Origin: Acanthochlamys bracteata
Lineage: Eukaryota; Streptophyta; Magnoliopsida; Pandanales; Velloziaceae
NCBI GenBank assembly: GCA_019914995.1
Contig: CM034144.1
Location: 4,743,489 to 4,807,488 of the forward strand
Length of the DNA: 64,000 nt
Direction: 5' to 3'
The notes under the pieces are model-generated. The model was not told the DNA's origin and ran no database searches. It worked only from the letters and a program-made list of their open reading frames with translations. Position 1 is the stretch's first letter. Each line of letters opens with the position of its first letter. A program made the translations under genes and the position numbers. This document shows, one piece after another, positions 23,214-35,249 of the stretch.

Positions 23214-23664
23214 TATATGAGATAGGGGCACTCAAGCTGTTACGTACACTCCAGCGTACTGGACGATCGTCTGTGGCCGTAAAGACCTCCAAATCTAATC
23301 TCTAACATTAAGTATCAAAAATTATGAGTCGGTAACATGTTGACAAATTTTCATCTCAATCGGATTACGAATCGACTTCCATCCGGTCACTTGATGAAGA
23401 CGACTAAAAAAGAACAAATATATATTGTGTCAACTTTTACTAATTATGTAATAATGATCAAGTGACCGGACAGAAATCGATTTGTAGTTCGTTTGAGGTA
23501 AAATTTTGCCAACATATTACCGACTCATAGTTCTTCATACCCAATAGTAGATATTAGATTTGAAGGTTTCCATGGCCACAAATAGCTGCGGAGTGCGCTA
23601 GAGTGTGCATAAGAACTAGAGTGCCTCTATCCCTCCACATATATATATATATATATATATATAG
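23214..23664. mobile_element. Foldback element 2, related to element 1
   Basis: Directly adjacent to the first and also enclosed by (TA)n. GATAGGGGCACTC at the left pairs with GAGTGCCTCTATC at the right. Inner arms (TGGCCGTAAAGACCTCCAAATCTAAT) pair with their complement near 23530-23580, with mismatches. It is similar in plan to its neighbour, but the two differ enough to be separate insertions of related family members. Confidence 0.7.
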
Positions 23665-23682
23665 GATAGTGTTCCTTATAGT

Positions 23683-24248
23683 TTGATGGCTTCACACAAT
23701 AATGCTGTTATTAAGCGTTGTGTTATAAATGGGAAATTTTCAATATTATGTCATCGGAGGTTAGGACATATCTCCATTGAGAGAATCAAAAAGTTAGTAA
23801 ACGATGGAGTGCTTGAAACTCTTGACTTTACGGATTTTGATATTTGTGTAGACTTCATTAACGGAAAGTAGACTAACAAGAAATAACAAAGGTGCTAAGA
23901 AGAGTTTTGAAATTTTAAAAATCATGCACACAAATTTTTACTGTCCTGATATGTGCTCTAGTGGTCAGAAGTATTTCATTATTTTCATTGATGATTATTC
24001 ATGATTTATGTATCTCTACTTGCTTTATAATAAGAACAAAGCGTTGGATGCTTTTAAATTTTATAAGGAAGAAGTAGAGAAACAATGTGAAAAATAAATT
24101 AAAATCGTGAGATCTGATAGAGATGGTGAATTTATAGTAAATATATAGGTACTGGACAAGCATTAGGTCCATTTGCTGAATTTCTTCAAAAGCAAAGTAT
24201 TGTGGTTCAATAAACATTGCCTAGCTTACCATCACAGAACGGTGTGGC
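23683..24248 (+). pseudogene. Copia element 1 GAG-pre-integrase and integrase part
   Basis: The translation contains LCHRRLGHISIERIKKLV, the GAG-pre-integrase H..LGH motif, then CVDFINGK, where the second zinc-binding Cys has become Phe. It continues in frame-shifted pieces of the integrase core (FIIFIDDYS, DAFKFYKEEVEKQC, IKIVRSDRDGEF). Several stops are present. The core is cut by a MITE at 24249 just after NGVA and resumes at 24785 as ERKNQAL. Confidence 0.8.
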
Positions 24249-24776
24249 CAAGATTATCAAAATCCGATTTAAATCTTAAAGTCCTACAATCTTACGATTT
24301 TACTTCACCCATACGATACAGATCTCAAGTAAAATTTTTTTTGAGTAAAATCCCACCTAGATTTCGATTTAAATTTTAAAATTGGTAAGATCCCGATCTT
24401 TTTACAATCTTATACAATTTTACTTTTAAAAATTTTTTTGTAATTAACTATATTTCAAAGAGTTTTTTATAAATTTTAGAGAGTTTTCTATAAAATTTTG
24501 GAGGATTTCTAAAAAAGTATGATTTCGAGAAATTTTCTGTAAAATATAGAGAAATTTTTTATAAAATTTAAAAGAATTTTAAATTTATTTGAAATGTACC
24601 TAAATTATTTTTAAAAAAATATTAGAAAAACTTTTATAAAAGATCCTTAATGGTATTAAAAAAAATTTATATAATTTATCAGTATGGAAAATCTTACAAT
24701 TTATTTTAAGATTTCGATTTTACAATCATACTCATGCGAAACGATCTGATATAGCATCCCGATTTTGACAACCTTG
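24249..24776. mobile_element. hAT-like MITE inside the copia 1 integrase
   Basis: Ends CAAGATTATCAAAATCC and, inverted, CAAGGTTGTCAAAATCGGG. The flanking 8 bp are GGTGTGGC (24241-24248) and GATGTAGT (24777-24784), which differ only by three transitions. The host reading frame (NGVAERKNQA) is restored if one copy is removed. The interior is A/T-rich and non-coding. Plant MITEs beginning CAAGGTTGTCAAAAT are common; the 8-bp duplication supports the hAT superfamily. Confidence 0.75.
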
Positions 24777-24784
24777 GATGTAGT

Positions 24785-25441
24785 AGAAAGAAAAAATCAA
24801 GCATTAATAGACATGGTGAAGAGTATGCTTAGCAAATCAAATCTTCCTTCTTAATTATGAAAACAATCTTTTAAAATAGCAGTGTATATATTAAACATAG
24901 TTCCAACCAAGGCAGTTTCCAAAACGCCTTTTGAATTATGAAAAAGTTGGAACCAAGTTTAAGACATGTGCGCATTTGGAGTTGCCCAGCTGAAGTTAGA
25001 CTTTATAATCCGCAAGAAAAGAAGTTGGATCTAAGGACTATCAGTTGATATTTTATTGAATACGCCGAAAAATCAAAGGGTTATAAGTTTTATTGTCCAT
25101 ACCATACCAGTAGAAATATTGAATCAAGAAATGTTAAATTTCTTGAGAATGATTTAGTTAGTGGGAGTGATCAATTCAAAAATTTAATTTTTGAGAAAGA
25201 TCATGTTTCAAATACAACTTCCGAATCAAGTGTAGGATTGGTTATTTATTCAAAAAGAATGGATATTGAAGAGCCAATCACTCAAATTCCGCATCTTACT
25301 TAAAATACTTTAGAAAATCGTGATGGACAACCTGCACAAAAGGGACATTCAGTTGTGTAACAACCTTCAAAAGATATTGTTCATATAACATTAAGAAGAT
25401 CTACTAGAGTTAGAAAATCACCAATTTCTTTTAATTATGTT
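24785..25441 (+). pseudogene. Copia element 1 integrase C-terminal part, decayed
   Basis: Resumes with ERKNQALIDMVKSML and continues in mixed frames through the region between integrase and reverse transcriptase of Ty1/copia elements. Stops and frameshifts are frequent, and no open frame survives. Confidence 0.7.
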
Positions 25442-26560
25442 GTGTATCTACATGAATCTGACTACGACATTAGTACCGAGAATGATCCTGAGACGTTTTC
25501 ACAAGCAATGGAAAGTGATAAATCTAAATTGTGGTATGATGTTATGAAAGATGAGATAGATTCTATGGCAAATAATCAAATATGGGATCTTGTTGAGTTG
25601 CCTAATGGGGTGAAGACTATTGATTGTAAATGGATATTTAAAACTGAGAAAGATTCATTAGATAATATTGAGAGATATAAGGCCAGACTTATTGCCAAAG
25701 GATTCACGCAGAAGGAAAGAATTGATTATCAAGAGACATTCTCTCCTGTTTCTGAAAAGGATTCCTTCCGTATCATTATGGCATTAGTTGCCCATTTTGA
25801 CTTAAATTTACATCAAATGGATGTGAAAACGACATTCCTCAATGGAGATTTAGAAGAAAGAGGTTTATATGCAACGACCTAAAGAATTTGTTCCCAATGA
25901 AGGTGAACACCTGGTTTGCAAACTACGCAAATCCATTTATGGATTAAAGCAAGGCTCCCGTCAGTGGTATTTAAAATTTCATAATGTTATTTCTTCATTT
26001 GGTTTTGTTGAAAATGTTATAGACCAATTTATGTATCACAAAGTTAGTAGGAGTAAGATCATTTTTTTGGTTTTATATATTGATGATATTTTGCTTGCAA
26101 CCAATAATATGGGATTATTGTATGAGGTAAAACAATTTCTCGAAATATTTTGATATGGGTAAGGCATGTTATATTATTGGCATAAAGATACATAAAGATA
26201 GATCTCAAGGTATATTGGGATTATCTCAAGAAGCCTATATCAATAAAGTTGTTGATAGATTTCGGATGAAAAAATATTCAACTAGTGTTGCACCGATAAT
26301 AAAAGATGATAAGTTCAATTTGAATCAATATCCTAAAAATGAACTTGAAAGGGAACAAATGAAAAACATTCCATATGCTTCAGCTATTGCAAGCCTGATG
26401 TATGTTCAAATCTGTACTAGACCTGACATTATATTTGAAGTTGGAATGTCACGAAGATATCAAAATAATACAGAGTTAGATCATTGGAAGGTTGCAAAGA
26501 AAGTCATGAGGTACCTTCAGGGAATTAAAAATTACATGCTTATATATAAATGATCCAACA
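25442..26560 (+). pseudogene. Copia element 1 reverse transcriptase (RVT_2)
   Basis: Three adjacent open segments, 25442-25882, 25869-26153 and 26155-26553, carry the Ty1/copia reverse transcriptase in order: LVELPNGVKTIDCKWIFKTE, YKARLIAKGFTQ, MDVKTTFLNGDLEE, then a frameshift at about 25865, KLRKSIYGLKQGSRQWY, and the catalytic LYIDDIL at about 26075. A further break at 26153 leads into YASAIASLMYVQICTRPDI. The YxDD box is intact but three frame interruptions and a TGA at 26551 disable it. Confidence 0.88.
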
Positions 26561-27045
26561 TTTTGGAAACTGTTGGGTATTCAGATTCAGACTTTGCTGG
26601 TTGTGTTGATTCTCGAAAGTCAACATCTGAATATATCTTCATATTTGCTGAAGGAGCTATATTTTAGAGAAGTGCAAAATAATATTTAATTGCTAACTTC
26701 TACTATGGAAGCCGAGTTTGTTTCTTGTTTCGAGGCCACATCACAGGGTATTTGGTTAAAGAGTTTTATTTCTAGGCTTCGAGTTGTTGAGTCTATCTCT
26801 AAGCCATTGAAGATGTATTGTGACAATTCAGCTGCCGTGTTATTTGCTAAGAATAATAAAAGTGAAAGTTGAAGTAAATACATCGATATTAAATACTTAG
26901 CAATTAGATAGCACATTAATACAAATGAAGTGCTAATTGAGCACATTCGTACTGAACTGATGGTTGCAAATCCTTTGACAAAAGGCATGCCACTAAAGTT
27001 GTTTAATGATCATGTAATAAAAATGGGACTTAGTCCTAATTTGTA
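26561..27045 (+). pseudogene. Copia element 1 RNase H and C-terminus
   Basis: Reads SDSDFAGCVDSRKSTS, then TMEAEFVSCFEATSQGIWL and MYCDNSAA, the copia RNase H blocks. The tail HIRTELMVANPLTKGM then follows, ending at TAA near 27043. Stops lie at about 26665, 26680 and 26870. AAAAATGGGACTTAG at about 27018 may be part of a degraded polypurine tract. Confidence 0.8.
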
Positions 27046-27134
27046 ATTTACTGTTTAAGTTGATATGCTAGCAATTTCTCTGTAATGAAACTCTGGATTA
27101 AATTTGTTTTTTAATTTCTATTCGTATATATTTA

Positions 27135-27769
27135 TGTTGAGAATAACAAATACTTTGAGTACCCAAAATAAACATCTGAGGTTTATTCATAAAAGTATGA
27201 GTTTATTCAAATAAAGAAAAATTACATTATAATATATGGAAGAAAATTTTTATTTATAAAAAAAATTACCGCCATGATTCATGTAATTCTATCTTTTGTT
27301 TAGACATATGGAATACCAGACTATTTGAAAATTATGATAAAATAAAAATTCAGACCAAGTAGGAAAATATTGGATATTATTTTAATGTCACACATTATTT
27401 ATGGTCTTCATTTTTATATGACATAATTATGTAATAATTAAATAAATGGGAGTTATAGTAACTATCACATATTTTACTTATTTCATTGAGTGTAGTTATT
27501 GAGTAGTTATTCCATATAGTTATTTGGAGTTACCATATTATGGAGGTTTCTTGATAAGACAAACTACTTCACTTCTTATAAATAGCATTAATTTAGATTC
27601 CCAATACAAATAATTCAAAAGAGATACTCTATTCTATCATAGTGCGTTGTTATTGTGTTGGAAGAACTTATTGAGTTGAAGAATTTAAGAAAAAAAAAGA
27701 ATTAATTATGGCCGGAGGTTAGTGATTTTCTACAAAATTTTTTCGCTTCCACTAGTATTTTGACTAACA
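27135..27769 (+). repeat. Candidate 3' LTR of copia element 1
   Basis: Starts TGTTGAGAATAACA and ends TTTTGACTAACA, giving TG...CA ends. The final ~45 bp (CTACAAAATnTTTT...TTTGACTAACA) match the presumed 5' LTR end at 20725-20770. The rest does not align with the sequence upstream of the primer site, so the pair is not proven. Confidence 0.35.
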
Positions 27770-28474
27770 CATGGTGGTTAGCTTCACTAATACTACATCT
27801 AGAATATTCATACCAAAATAATGAGAGAAACTTTTGCGACAAATGCAAAAGGTTAGTGTGTACTAATTAGAGAAATTGTTAATTGTTATTTCTTCACTAA
27901 CTTCATTTTTTTCTACGCCTATATTAGAAAAACTTGAGATTTTTCTCAACTGTTTCTTTACAATGGTTTCGTGTTGATGTATGTGCAGATATTGATTGGT
28001 AACGATTTTTCTCTCTTAAAATTATAATATGTTTGTATAGTGTTTCTTGGTATATAACCTCTTCCTTGTAGACTTAGGAGTTCATTATATCCCTCGATGC
28101 AGTTTACATAACCTGTTTTTTGGTCCAATTCTACACGACTCGATGCCTTTTTATGTAAACTGATTTGTGGTGTTTTTATATAGTGAGAGATGAGTAATGT
28201 TCTTCCAATTTTGACTTGTTTAAGAAAATATTGATTAATTTTGAAAAATATGTAACCTACATAATGTCGTCATTATTTTGAGACTTCGAACCGACAGTTA
28301 CACTTTTAGACTGGGTTCCTTTTGATAACTCTCAAAGGAGGTCCAAAAGAATTCATGACATCTCCGATAGATGATTATTAAGGAGCTCTTGTTCTATTTT
28401 CTCTCTCATGTTCATACTTAAATCCCCTGATGCTATCTGTACTTTGTTTCTAATTTGATGCTTCTGTGTCATAG
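27770..28474. other. No supported gene; possible splice remnants
   Basis: Short stretches with plausible splice signals (GCAAAAG then GTTAGT at about 27850; TGTGCAG near 27989) but no product I can name. It may be a fragment of the same host gene as the orphan exon at 28475-28578. Confidence 0.3.
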
Positions 28475-28578
28475 ATGTGGTCCTACACTATCAACCCACA
28501 GCATGCATGCACTTCCCAGATGGCATCGGAGTATTTGCACTAAACCCTGTGAGCCGCCCAGAGAAGAAAAAGAACTAA
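28475..28578 (+). pseudogene. Orphan last exon of an unidentified gene
   Basis: A splice-acceptor-like GTGTCATAG precedes a short frame from 28477 that reads VVLHYQPTACMHFPDGIGVF and then ALNPVSRPEKKKN, ending at TAA (28576-28578). The composition and basic tail look like real protein, unlike the surrounding AT-rich DNA. I do not recognise the family. No upstream exons are visible, so it is either a relic or the end of a badly eroded gene. Confidence 0.3.
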
Positions 28579-28859
28579 AACAACTACTAGACTGTAGGAG
28601 TGTTAACCGTGGCAGAACATTTCTGAGCTCTCGTAGACTTCTAATCTTACGGTAATTGCTACTACTAGAAATTGTGATAGCATTCGAATTTTTCTGTTAT
28701 AGAAGATGTCATCGACCAAGGGCATGTAGTGTTTATTCTTTTAAAGTATTGTTTCATTTTTCGGGTTATGCTCAGATAGTGTTAGGTTTAGGTTTAACAT
28801 TGCCTCAGTCTGGCATATGTGTCCCAACACTAAAGAACAAATATTAATAAAATATATAC

Positions 28860-30270
28860 ACAATAATTATGAATATTATATTTATTTCTATGTATGTTTG
28901 TTGTATTGCTAAATATATGTCTGTCTTATCTTTAATTAAAATTTACTTATAATTACTAATATACTATTATATTACTTATTTATTTTTTGCAACTTATTAT
29001 TATTTGATCTTATATATAAATAATAGTATATATATGTAAAAGTAATTCAAAAAATTTATTACAAATTATTAATAATAATAGTAATATAAATAAATATATT
29101 ATTAATAGGTTTATAAATATTAATAGAAAAATATTTAAAAAAAAAGTATTATAAAATATGTAATGAAATCAAATTTTAAAGAATATAGCATTTCAGTTAT
29201 TATATATTTATTTCATATTACATGCTTACCAAATATATTTTTAAGTTTTTCTTACGAAAAATTTTAAACAGTAAAAATATCTAAATAGAATTTAAAAATT
29301 TATTTAATAAAAAATTCAACAACTATTTTTTTCAGCAAAATTTTATAAACAACGATTTTAAATAAAATTCTAAATATAAAGCTTAGCAAAAAATGATCTT
29401 ATTCCTCACAGTGCTTTAAAAATCATTTGGAAAAACTTTTAAAGTTATTTATGTTTTTTATTTTTTAATATATAAGTTTATAATGTATAAAGTTTTTATA
29501 AAATTTAAATTATAAATAAATATTATTTTACAAAATTTGTGAGGTAAAATAATATAAATTTCGTTTTCACAGAAATGTTAAAAATTATTTATTTTTTAAA
29601 GTTATTTTCACTTTACATATTTTTAGATGACCTTTAATTTCCTGTCTTACGAAGCTCGTTTTATGTTCTTGTTAGTCGAATTAGGATCGTTTAGCACTGG
29701 TTTTTGAGGTGCTTTCATTCGTCATTTTATTTCATATTTTTAATGAATTTTCTATAATAATTTATAAGTTTATTAAAATTTTAAAAAAATAAAAATTTTA
29801 TATTACAAAATTTTATTATCATTTATTTAGATATAAAAAATAAAACTTAGTTTTTATATTAAATAAAAATATTTTTTATTTTAAAAAAATTTATTTTAGA
29901 AATATTTCGGAACTGTCACCGATTTTTAGAAGTGAGCTTGTGTTTTTGTTTTAAAATTTTAGATCAGTTAAAAAAGTGTTTATTTAAATAACGTGTACGT
30001 GCGAAGTGGGATATAAGTAACAGGAGAAACGATATATAGAATTTTTCTAAAATAAAAAATATTTTATATTTTTTTTAAAAATAAGCTCTATATTTTTATT
30101 TCAAAAAAAATAAAAATATGTAATAAAAAGATTTTACTATGTAGAATTTTCTTACACTTTCAAAATTTTTAAATAAATTTTTTAATATTTACAAAATATA
30201 TATTAAAAAATATATAATGAAAAATTGAAAAATATTTTTGAGAAAACGTTAAGCCAAACGGGCTCATAAG
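28860..30270. repeat. AT-rich region with two MITE-like copies
   Basis: No gene. AT-rich MITE-like pieces at about 29695-29912 (GCACTGGTTTTTGAGGTGC at the left) and 30036-30262 (with AAAACGTTAAGCCAAACGGGC at the right) share the TTTTTATTnAAAAA and AATATATATTAAAAAATA core of the dispersed family. Ends are eroded, so the limits are approximate. Confidence 0.4.
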
Positions 30271-30567
30271 GGCACAAAAATTATCCATATGCCAGTTGTT
30301 ATGGGCATGCTTAATTATGTTTAGAATTCAACTTTTTTTCCCAAATTTAAATTTTGAACAATTTTATGTTTATTAACTAATTTTTAATTTTCATTTTTCA
30401 GTAATCTATTTAAAATTTAAACTTCACTTTTAAATTTTGTTTGAGTTAAAATAAATACAAAATTGGTCTTATGTTTAACAATTTTGTATATAAATAATTT
30501 ATATAACTTATTTTTAAACAAAAATTAAATAAGTCCTAAGTGTATCTATTTGCACGGCGACAAAGCT

Positions 30568-31374
30568 ATCCAACGCATTGTTGTCTGATCCGGACCGAAC
30601 CGTTCAGGTCGACTAAAAAATCGTCAATCCGGACGGTAAATCGATCCTGATTTGCAAAAAAATCGTCTATACAATTGACCCGTTTGATCTACTTCAATCC
30701 GGTCGACCTGCCCGTCCGAGTCAAACTGGATTGAATAAAATTTTTTTAAAATAATTAAAAATATTTAAATTAATAATATATTTAATATAAATATAATTAT
30801 TAATAGCCTTATGTTAAAAAATAATATAGAGTTTAAATTTTGTATTTGGATATGATAATATAAAAATATAATTAATTATATCTTATTTGTAAATATCAAT
30901 TATTAGTGATTTTAAAATTTTATATTGTAAAATATTCAGACTCAAATATTTATATCTAAAAAAATTTGTTATATATCTTTTATGATTTATTTATTTTATA
31001 ATTTTATTTTCTTCTAATCTCCTAATTTATTTAAATATTTTTTATTATATTTTTTGTTGTTATTATTATCGGTGGTGGTAATATCATCATGATAATATTT
31101 TACTGTGATTATTATTACTACTGTTGTTGATAGTAATGTCATAATAAAAATATTTTTATTTTTTTCTGTGATTGCTGTTGCTATTATTGTTGCTAATACC
31201 ATAATGACAGTAAATTTTTCACTGTGATTGTTATTTTTTACTGTAAAAAATATTTAATATTACTGATTCGATAGTTCAATCGGTTGATCTGACGGATCAT
31301 CCGAAAATTATGATCCGGATAGTTTTTCGGTTTGATGTCTGTTCTGATTCTGATAACTATAATCCAACGCATTG
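30568..31374. mobile_element. Non-autonomous element flanked by a 13-bp direct repeat
   Basis: ATCCAACGCATTG occurs at 30568-30580 and again at 31362-31374. Between them the outer ~150 bp on the left and ~110 bp on the right are GC-richer, with GATCCGGACCGAACC and TCAATCCGG-type motifs, while the centre is A/T-rich and non-coding. The layout is like hAT-type MITEs with GGACCGG-rich ends. The direct repeat could be an extended target duplication or part of the element's ends. Confidence 0.5.
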
Positions 31375-33690
31375 AAAACCATGCTTAACAACAAGATTAA
31401 GATCATACCCTTTAACCGATTAATTCAGCTTAGACTAATTTTAACACCGGGAATGAACAGAGGTTTTGGGTTACCCGAGTTAACTCCCTTGAAAATATAT
31501 TAGCATAATCCAAACGGTTTATGATATTTTTGCCCGTACCTTTGAATATTTTATTAGATTAATCATGACCAAGAAAAAAATTATTGTCCATGATCTAGCT
31601 AGGTGGAATGTTGACGTATGGCTAATCAACCACTTCGGCCATGTTTCCACAGCAAACTTTAGTTTTTATATCTAAAGTTTGTGGTTAAATATTTTGTATA
31701 TTATAATTATTATTGTATATTATATTTATTATAAAATATGCTTTATAAAAATTTTATTTTACATATTTTAATTATTATTTCAAACTCTATGTATATATCA
31801 AATTGTTACTTTTTATCGATTATATTTCAAAACTTAGTTTCTAAATATAAATATTAAAAATATATAAACAATACATTTATAAAAATAATTATAAAAAGCT
31901 ATTTATAATTATTTTTCTGCTATCAAAATTACTTTTTAGATTACGCTCTTAAACAAAGAAAGATATAGGATACAATAGAAAACAAATAACTTTTCTGTTT
32001 TGCGATTGTTTTAGATTTTCTTATTGTTCTTTAATTAAGAATATAACAAACACAAATAAAACTAGAAGCAGTCTCTTTCAAGAGGTCCAAATCGTTGGGC
32101 TAATTCCCGATTGAATGACTCTTAATTTGATGAGATGCCATGTGAAGATTGTCAAAGTGTTGAGATTCTAATGTCTTCTTCGTTGTCCAAATTTTTTCTA
32201 GTTAATCAACAATCAAAAGTTAATTTCTACAGGAAGATAATATCTTACAAAACTTGCATTAATTAAAAAAAATTCCCAAATATTTAAAATCTAAACAAAA
32301 TATTTTTTGTTTCAAAAATTAGTCACTTAAAAATATAAGCCGAGGCTAGTTTCAGAAAGCCTACCATTTGAAATTTTGAATGGCTCGTATTCCAGAAAAT
32401 TGAATTAAAGAAAGTTTTTTTCTTACAATAAATTGAATTGAGTCCATTATTTTTTCATTTAAAGAGAACGCCTCAGCAACTGTTTCTTTTCTAAAGTTAA
32501 ATCACATATGCCATGCATAAGGCTGGTAAAATGCAAGTCAACTTTAAGGCTTGTTTGTTAGGAAGTGATTAAGAAACTAGTTTCTAAAAAATGAATTATT
32601 AAAAAAATAAATTTATGAAGACAAATTTATAAAAGTAAGTTAAAAAATTAAAGAGTAATTTTTAAGCAAAAGAAATTGACGGTGTCACTCTCTGACGAGT
32701 AATGAATGTTGCTGCATTGATCAAAAGATTAGAGGTTCAAAAGTGTACACAACCCTTCGTGTACCTGACTTAGGGCCTCCATATGGTTTTTTTTTTTCTA
32801 TTTCCATTTCAATTTTTCGTTTTTCAAAAAATGTTTTACAATGTTTTAGACTTTCTTACATAATTTGGAATGCATGATTAACTTTTAAATTATGAAATTA
32901 TTATATGCATACAATTTTTAAATATTTATAATATAAAAAAAGAAGACAAATTTATATTTGAAAATTTTCACCAAAGCTGTCTTTATCAAAAGTTATTTTA
33001 TTTTAATAACCCAAACAATCACTCAGATTTGTTTATCAATTCATTCAACTCATTTTTTTAAGCTCAATTAATACGAAAAAATAAAAAATTTAAATAAATT
33101 TTTTTATCAAAAATTTATTTTTTAAATTCAATTGTAAAATTTATTTTTAATCCAAAATAAATTAAATTTATTTTATTAAATATTTTTAATTTTTAATTTT
33201 AATTTTTGAATTTACTTTTGAAAACTAAGGTAAACACGGCCTTCATAGAACTAGGTCAAAAGTGTACACAACCCTTCATATACATGACTTAGGTTCCGTA
33301 TAGGTATTTTTTCTATTTCTTTTTCAACTTCTTTTTTTCTAAAAAATCTTTTATAATACTTTAATTTTTTTGAAAAAGAATTTGCAATGCATGATTAACT
33401 TGTACGTTATAAAATCATTATACGTATAAATTATTTCATATTTCTATTTTTAAATCATTTAACTTGTACTTTAAATTACTAAAGCTTATCTTAATCAAAA
33501 GTTATTTTATTTTAAATAATCCAAACAATCGTTTAGTGAAGCAAACTATATAGTTGGCAGGCATACATTTGTGTGGCACTTTGCACAACTTGTTTCACTT
33601 AAGAGCAACCTTTGTTTAGTACCTATGCTTCATTACAAGATAGGAAGGATACCTTTGCATACATCAACAACTTTAAACTTAAAAAAGATA
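31375..33690. other. Gene-poor AT-rich DNA with a local duplication
   Basis: No gene seen. CAAAAGTGTACACAACCCTTC occurs at about 32748 and again at about 33253, each followed by ~250 bp of related sequence (TGACTTAGG, then TTTTTTCTATTTC, then AAAnnATCTTTTA), a diverged ~505-bp direct duplication. The rest is A/T-rich with possible eroded MITEs at 31640-31960 and 32550-32680. Confidence 0.45.
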
Positions 33691-33699
33691 AAACTACAT

Positions 33700-33916
33700 T
33701 TAGATGCTCTTTTTTAATTTTTCAATTATATATTTTTTAATATATATTTTATAAATATTTAAAAATTTAGAAAGTGTAGAAAAATTTTAGATAGTGAAAT
33801 ATTTTTATCGCATATTTTTATTATTTTTTTGACATAAAAAAATATAATTTATTTTTTTAAATATATAAAAATATTTTTTATTTTAAAAATTTTTTAATAA
33901 GTAATTCCAAACGCCC
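33700..33916. repeat. AT-rich dispersed MITE-like repeat (copy 3)
   Basis: Runs from ACATTTAGATGCTC to AAGTAATTCCAAACGCCC, with the same TTTTTAATATATATTTTATAAAT core and TTTTTTTGACATAAAAAA block as copy 2 (3376-3603). The match extends over essentially the full length. Confidence 0.6.
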
Positions 33917-35190
33917 TGTTAAGTAACAACTTGTATTTTTAGACAATTTGAAAGCCGTTAATATAAACTAAAGTTGATAGATCCGACTGGGCAATATGGT
34001 AATCAAATGTGCTGTTCATTCTCCAACCTTCAAATGCCCATCTAGCATAAAATTCCTACTTACCAACCCCTCTCCGGCATCTTATCAAATAACTTTTTAG
34101 CCACTATAACCTCACCAGCCCTGATCCACCTTGCTACCACATCTCATTCCAACTCACTACATCTCATTCCGACACTTCCCGGTGCGTTCTTTAAACACGC
34201 AGAACTCACTTCTCTTTTACTAACAAATTATTTTTAACTTATTTTTTATTATAAAAAATATAAAAATTACTTTTAACTTATTTTTTAATATATAAAAAAT
34301 ATATATTATTTTTTATAACACTATTTTTAACAATTTATTTTTAAGAAACTTAATTCTAAAAGATTCACTTTAAAAATAAAAAAAACCCATTCTTTTATCG
34401 AACTCATTATTGGCAAACCAAACTGCACTCTGCACTTAGCATACGCACCAATTTACAAATTGGGTACAAACAAATAATTTTTAAAATTTCAGAAAATGGG
34501 TAGAAACCAGTTTTACAAATTGAATCGTCAAACACCCTGGCAGTGCTGCCCAACATCGCACGCATCAAAGTAACAACCACGCCATCAAACATTATACCAG
34601 ATGGATCAAATCAATCCGCAAACAAAGTATAAAACTATAAGAAAAATAATGAGTAACAAAACCCAACTTGCTAAAACAATTAAAAATCTAGCAACACTTG
34701 TATGAAAAAATTTAACAAAAATTTTCAGTTCATAAGTGATGCTTAGTTCCAATGAGACCATCTTCTTCAAAAGTTTCGACTTCCTGTGCAAAATGCAAGA
34801 ATTCAAAATAAACAAAAATTAAAACTATAACAGAAACAAAGAAACAACAAACAAAAAGCAAATGAATCTAGCTCGAATAAGCAAATTTGTCATATTTTTA
34901 GTAAAAACGAGGGTAGGGAGATCCACTTGAAGAAAACAGTTATTTTTCTATTTGGAGAATGATTTAAAACTAAAACTACACATAACAAAATTCAAGAATT
35001 CAAAACAATTAATTTTGACAAAGCTGAAAATCTAAAATTGACACCTTTTTACGTATTCAAGTACAAGCATATGCTAACTATTAAATGCAGAATCATTTCA
35101 ATTAATTTCCGTGATGAATGGTGAAAATTGAAAAACAACTAAATTGGATTTCCATAGAATCGAAAACGATCACAAGTTATGAGTATAAAG
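33917..35190. other. Intergenic region, no supported gene
   Basis: Moderately AT-rich DNA. A minus-strand open frame at 34407-34592 and another at 34606-34815 look like chance frames with no family features. A small A/T-rich repeat lies at about 34190-34390. Confidence 0.4.
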
Positions 35191-35249
35191 TGTGTGTTTC
35201 AAATATCCGAAACTAATATTTCTTAAGTGAGGATTAGAGTTCTAGATAA

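Noticed and set aside
31014-31202. Minus-strand open frame of 62 codons
   Set aside because: It comes from a TTATTATTA-like low-complexity stretch (Asn/Ile runs) inside a repeat.
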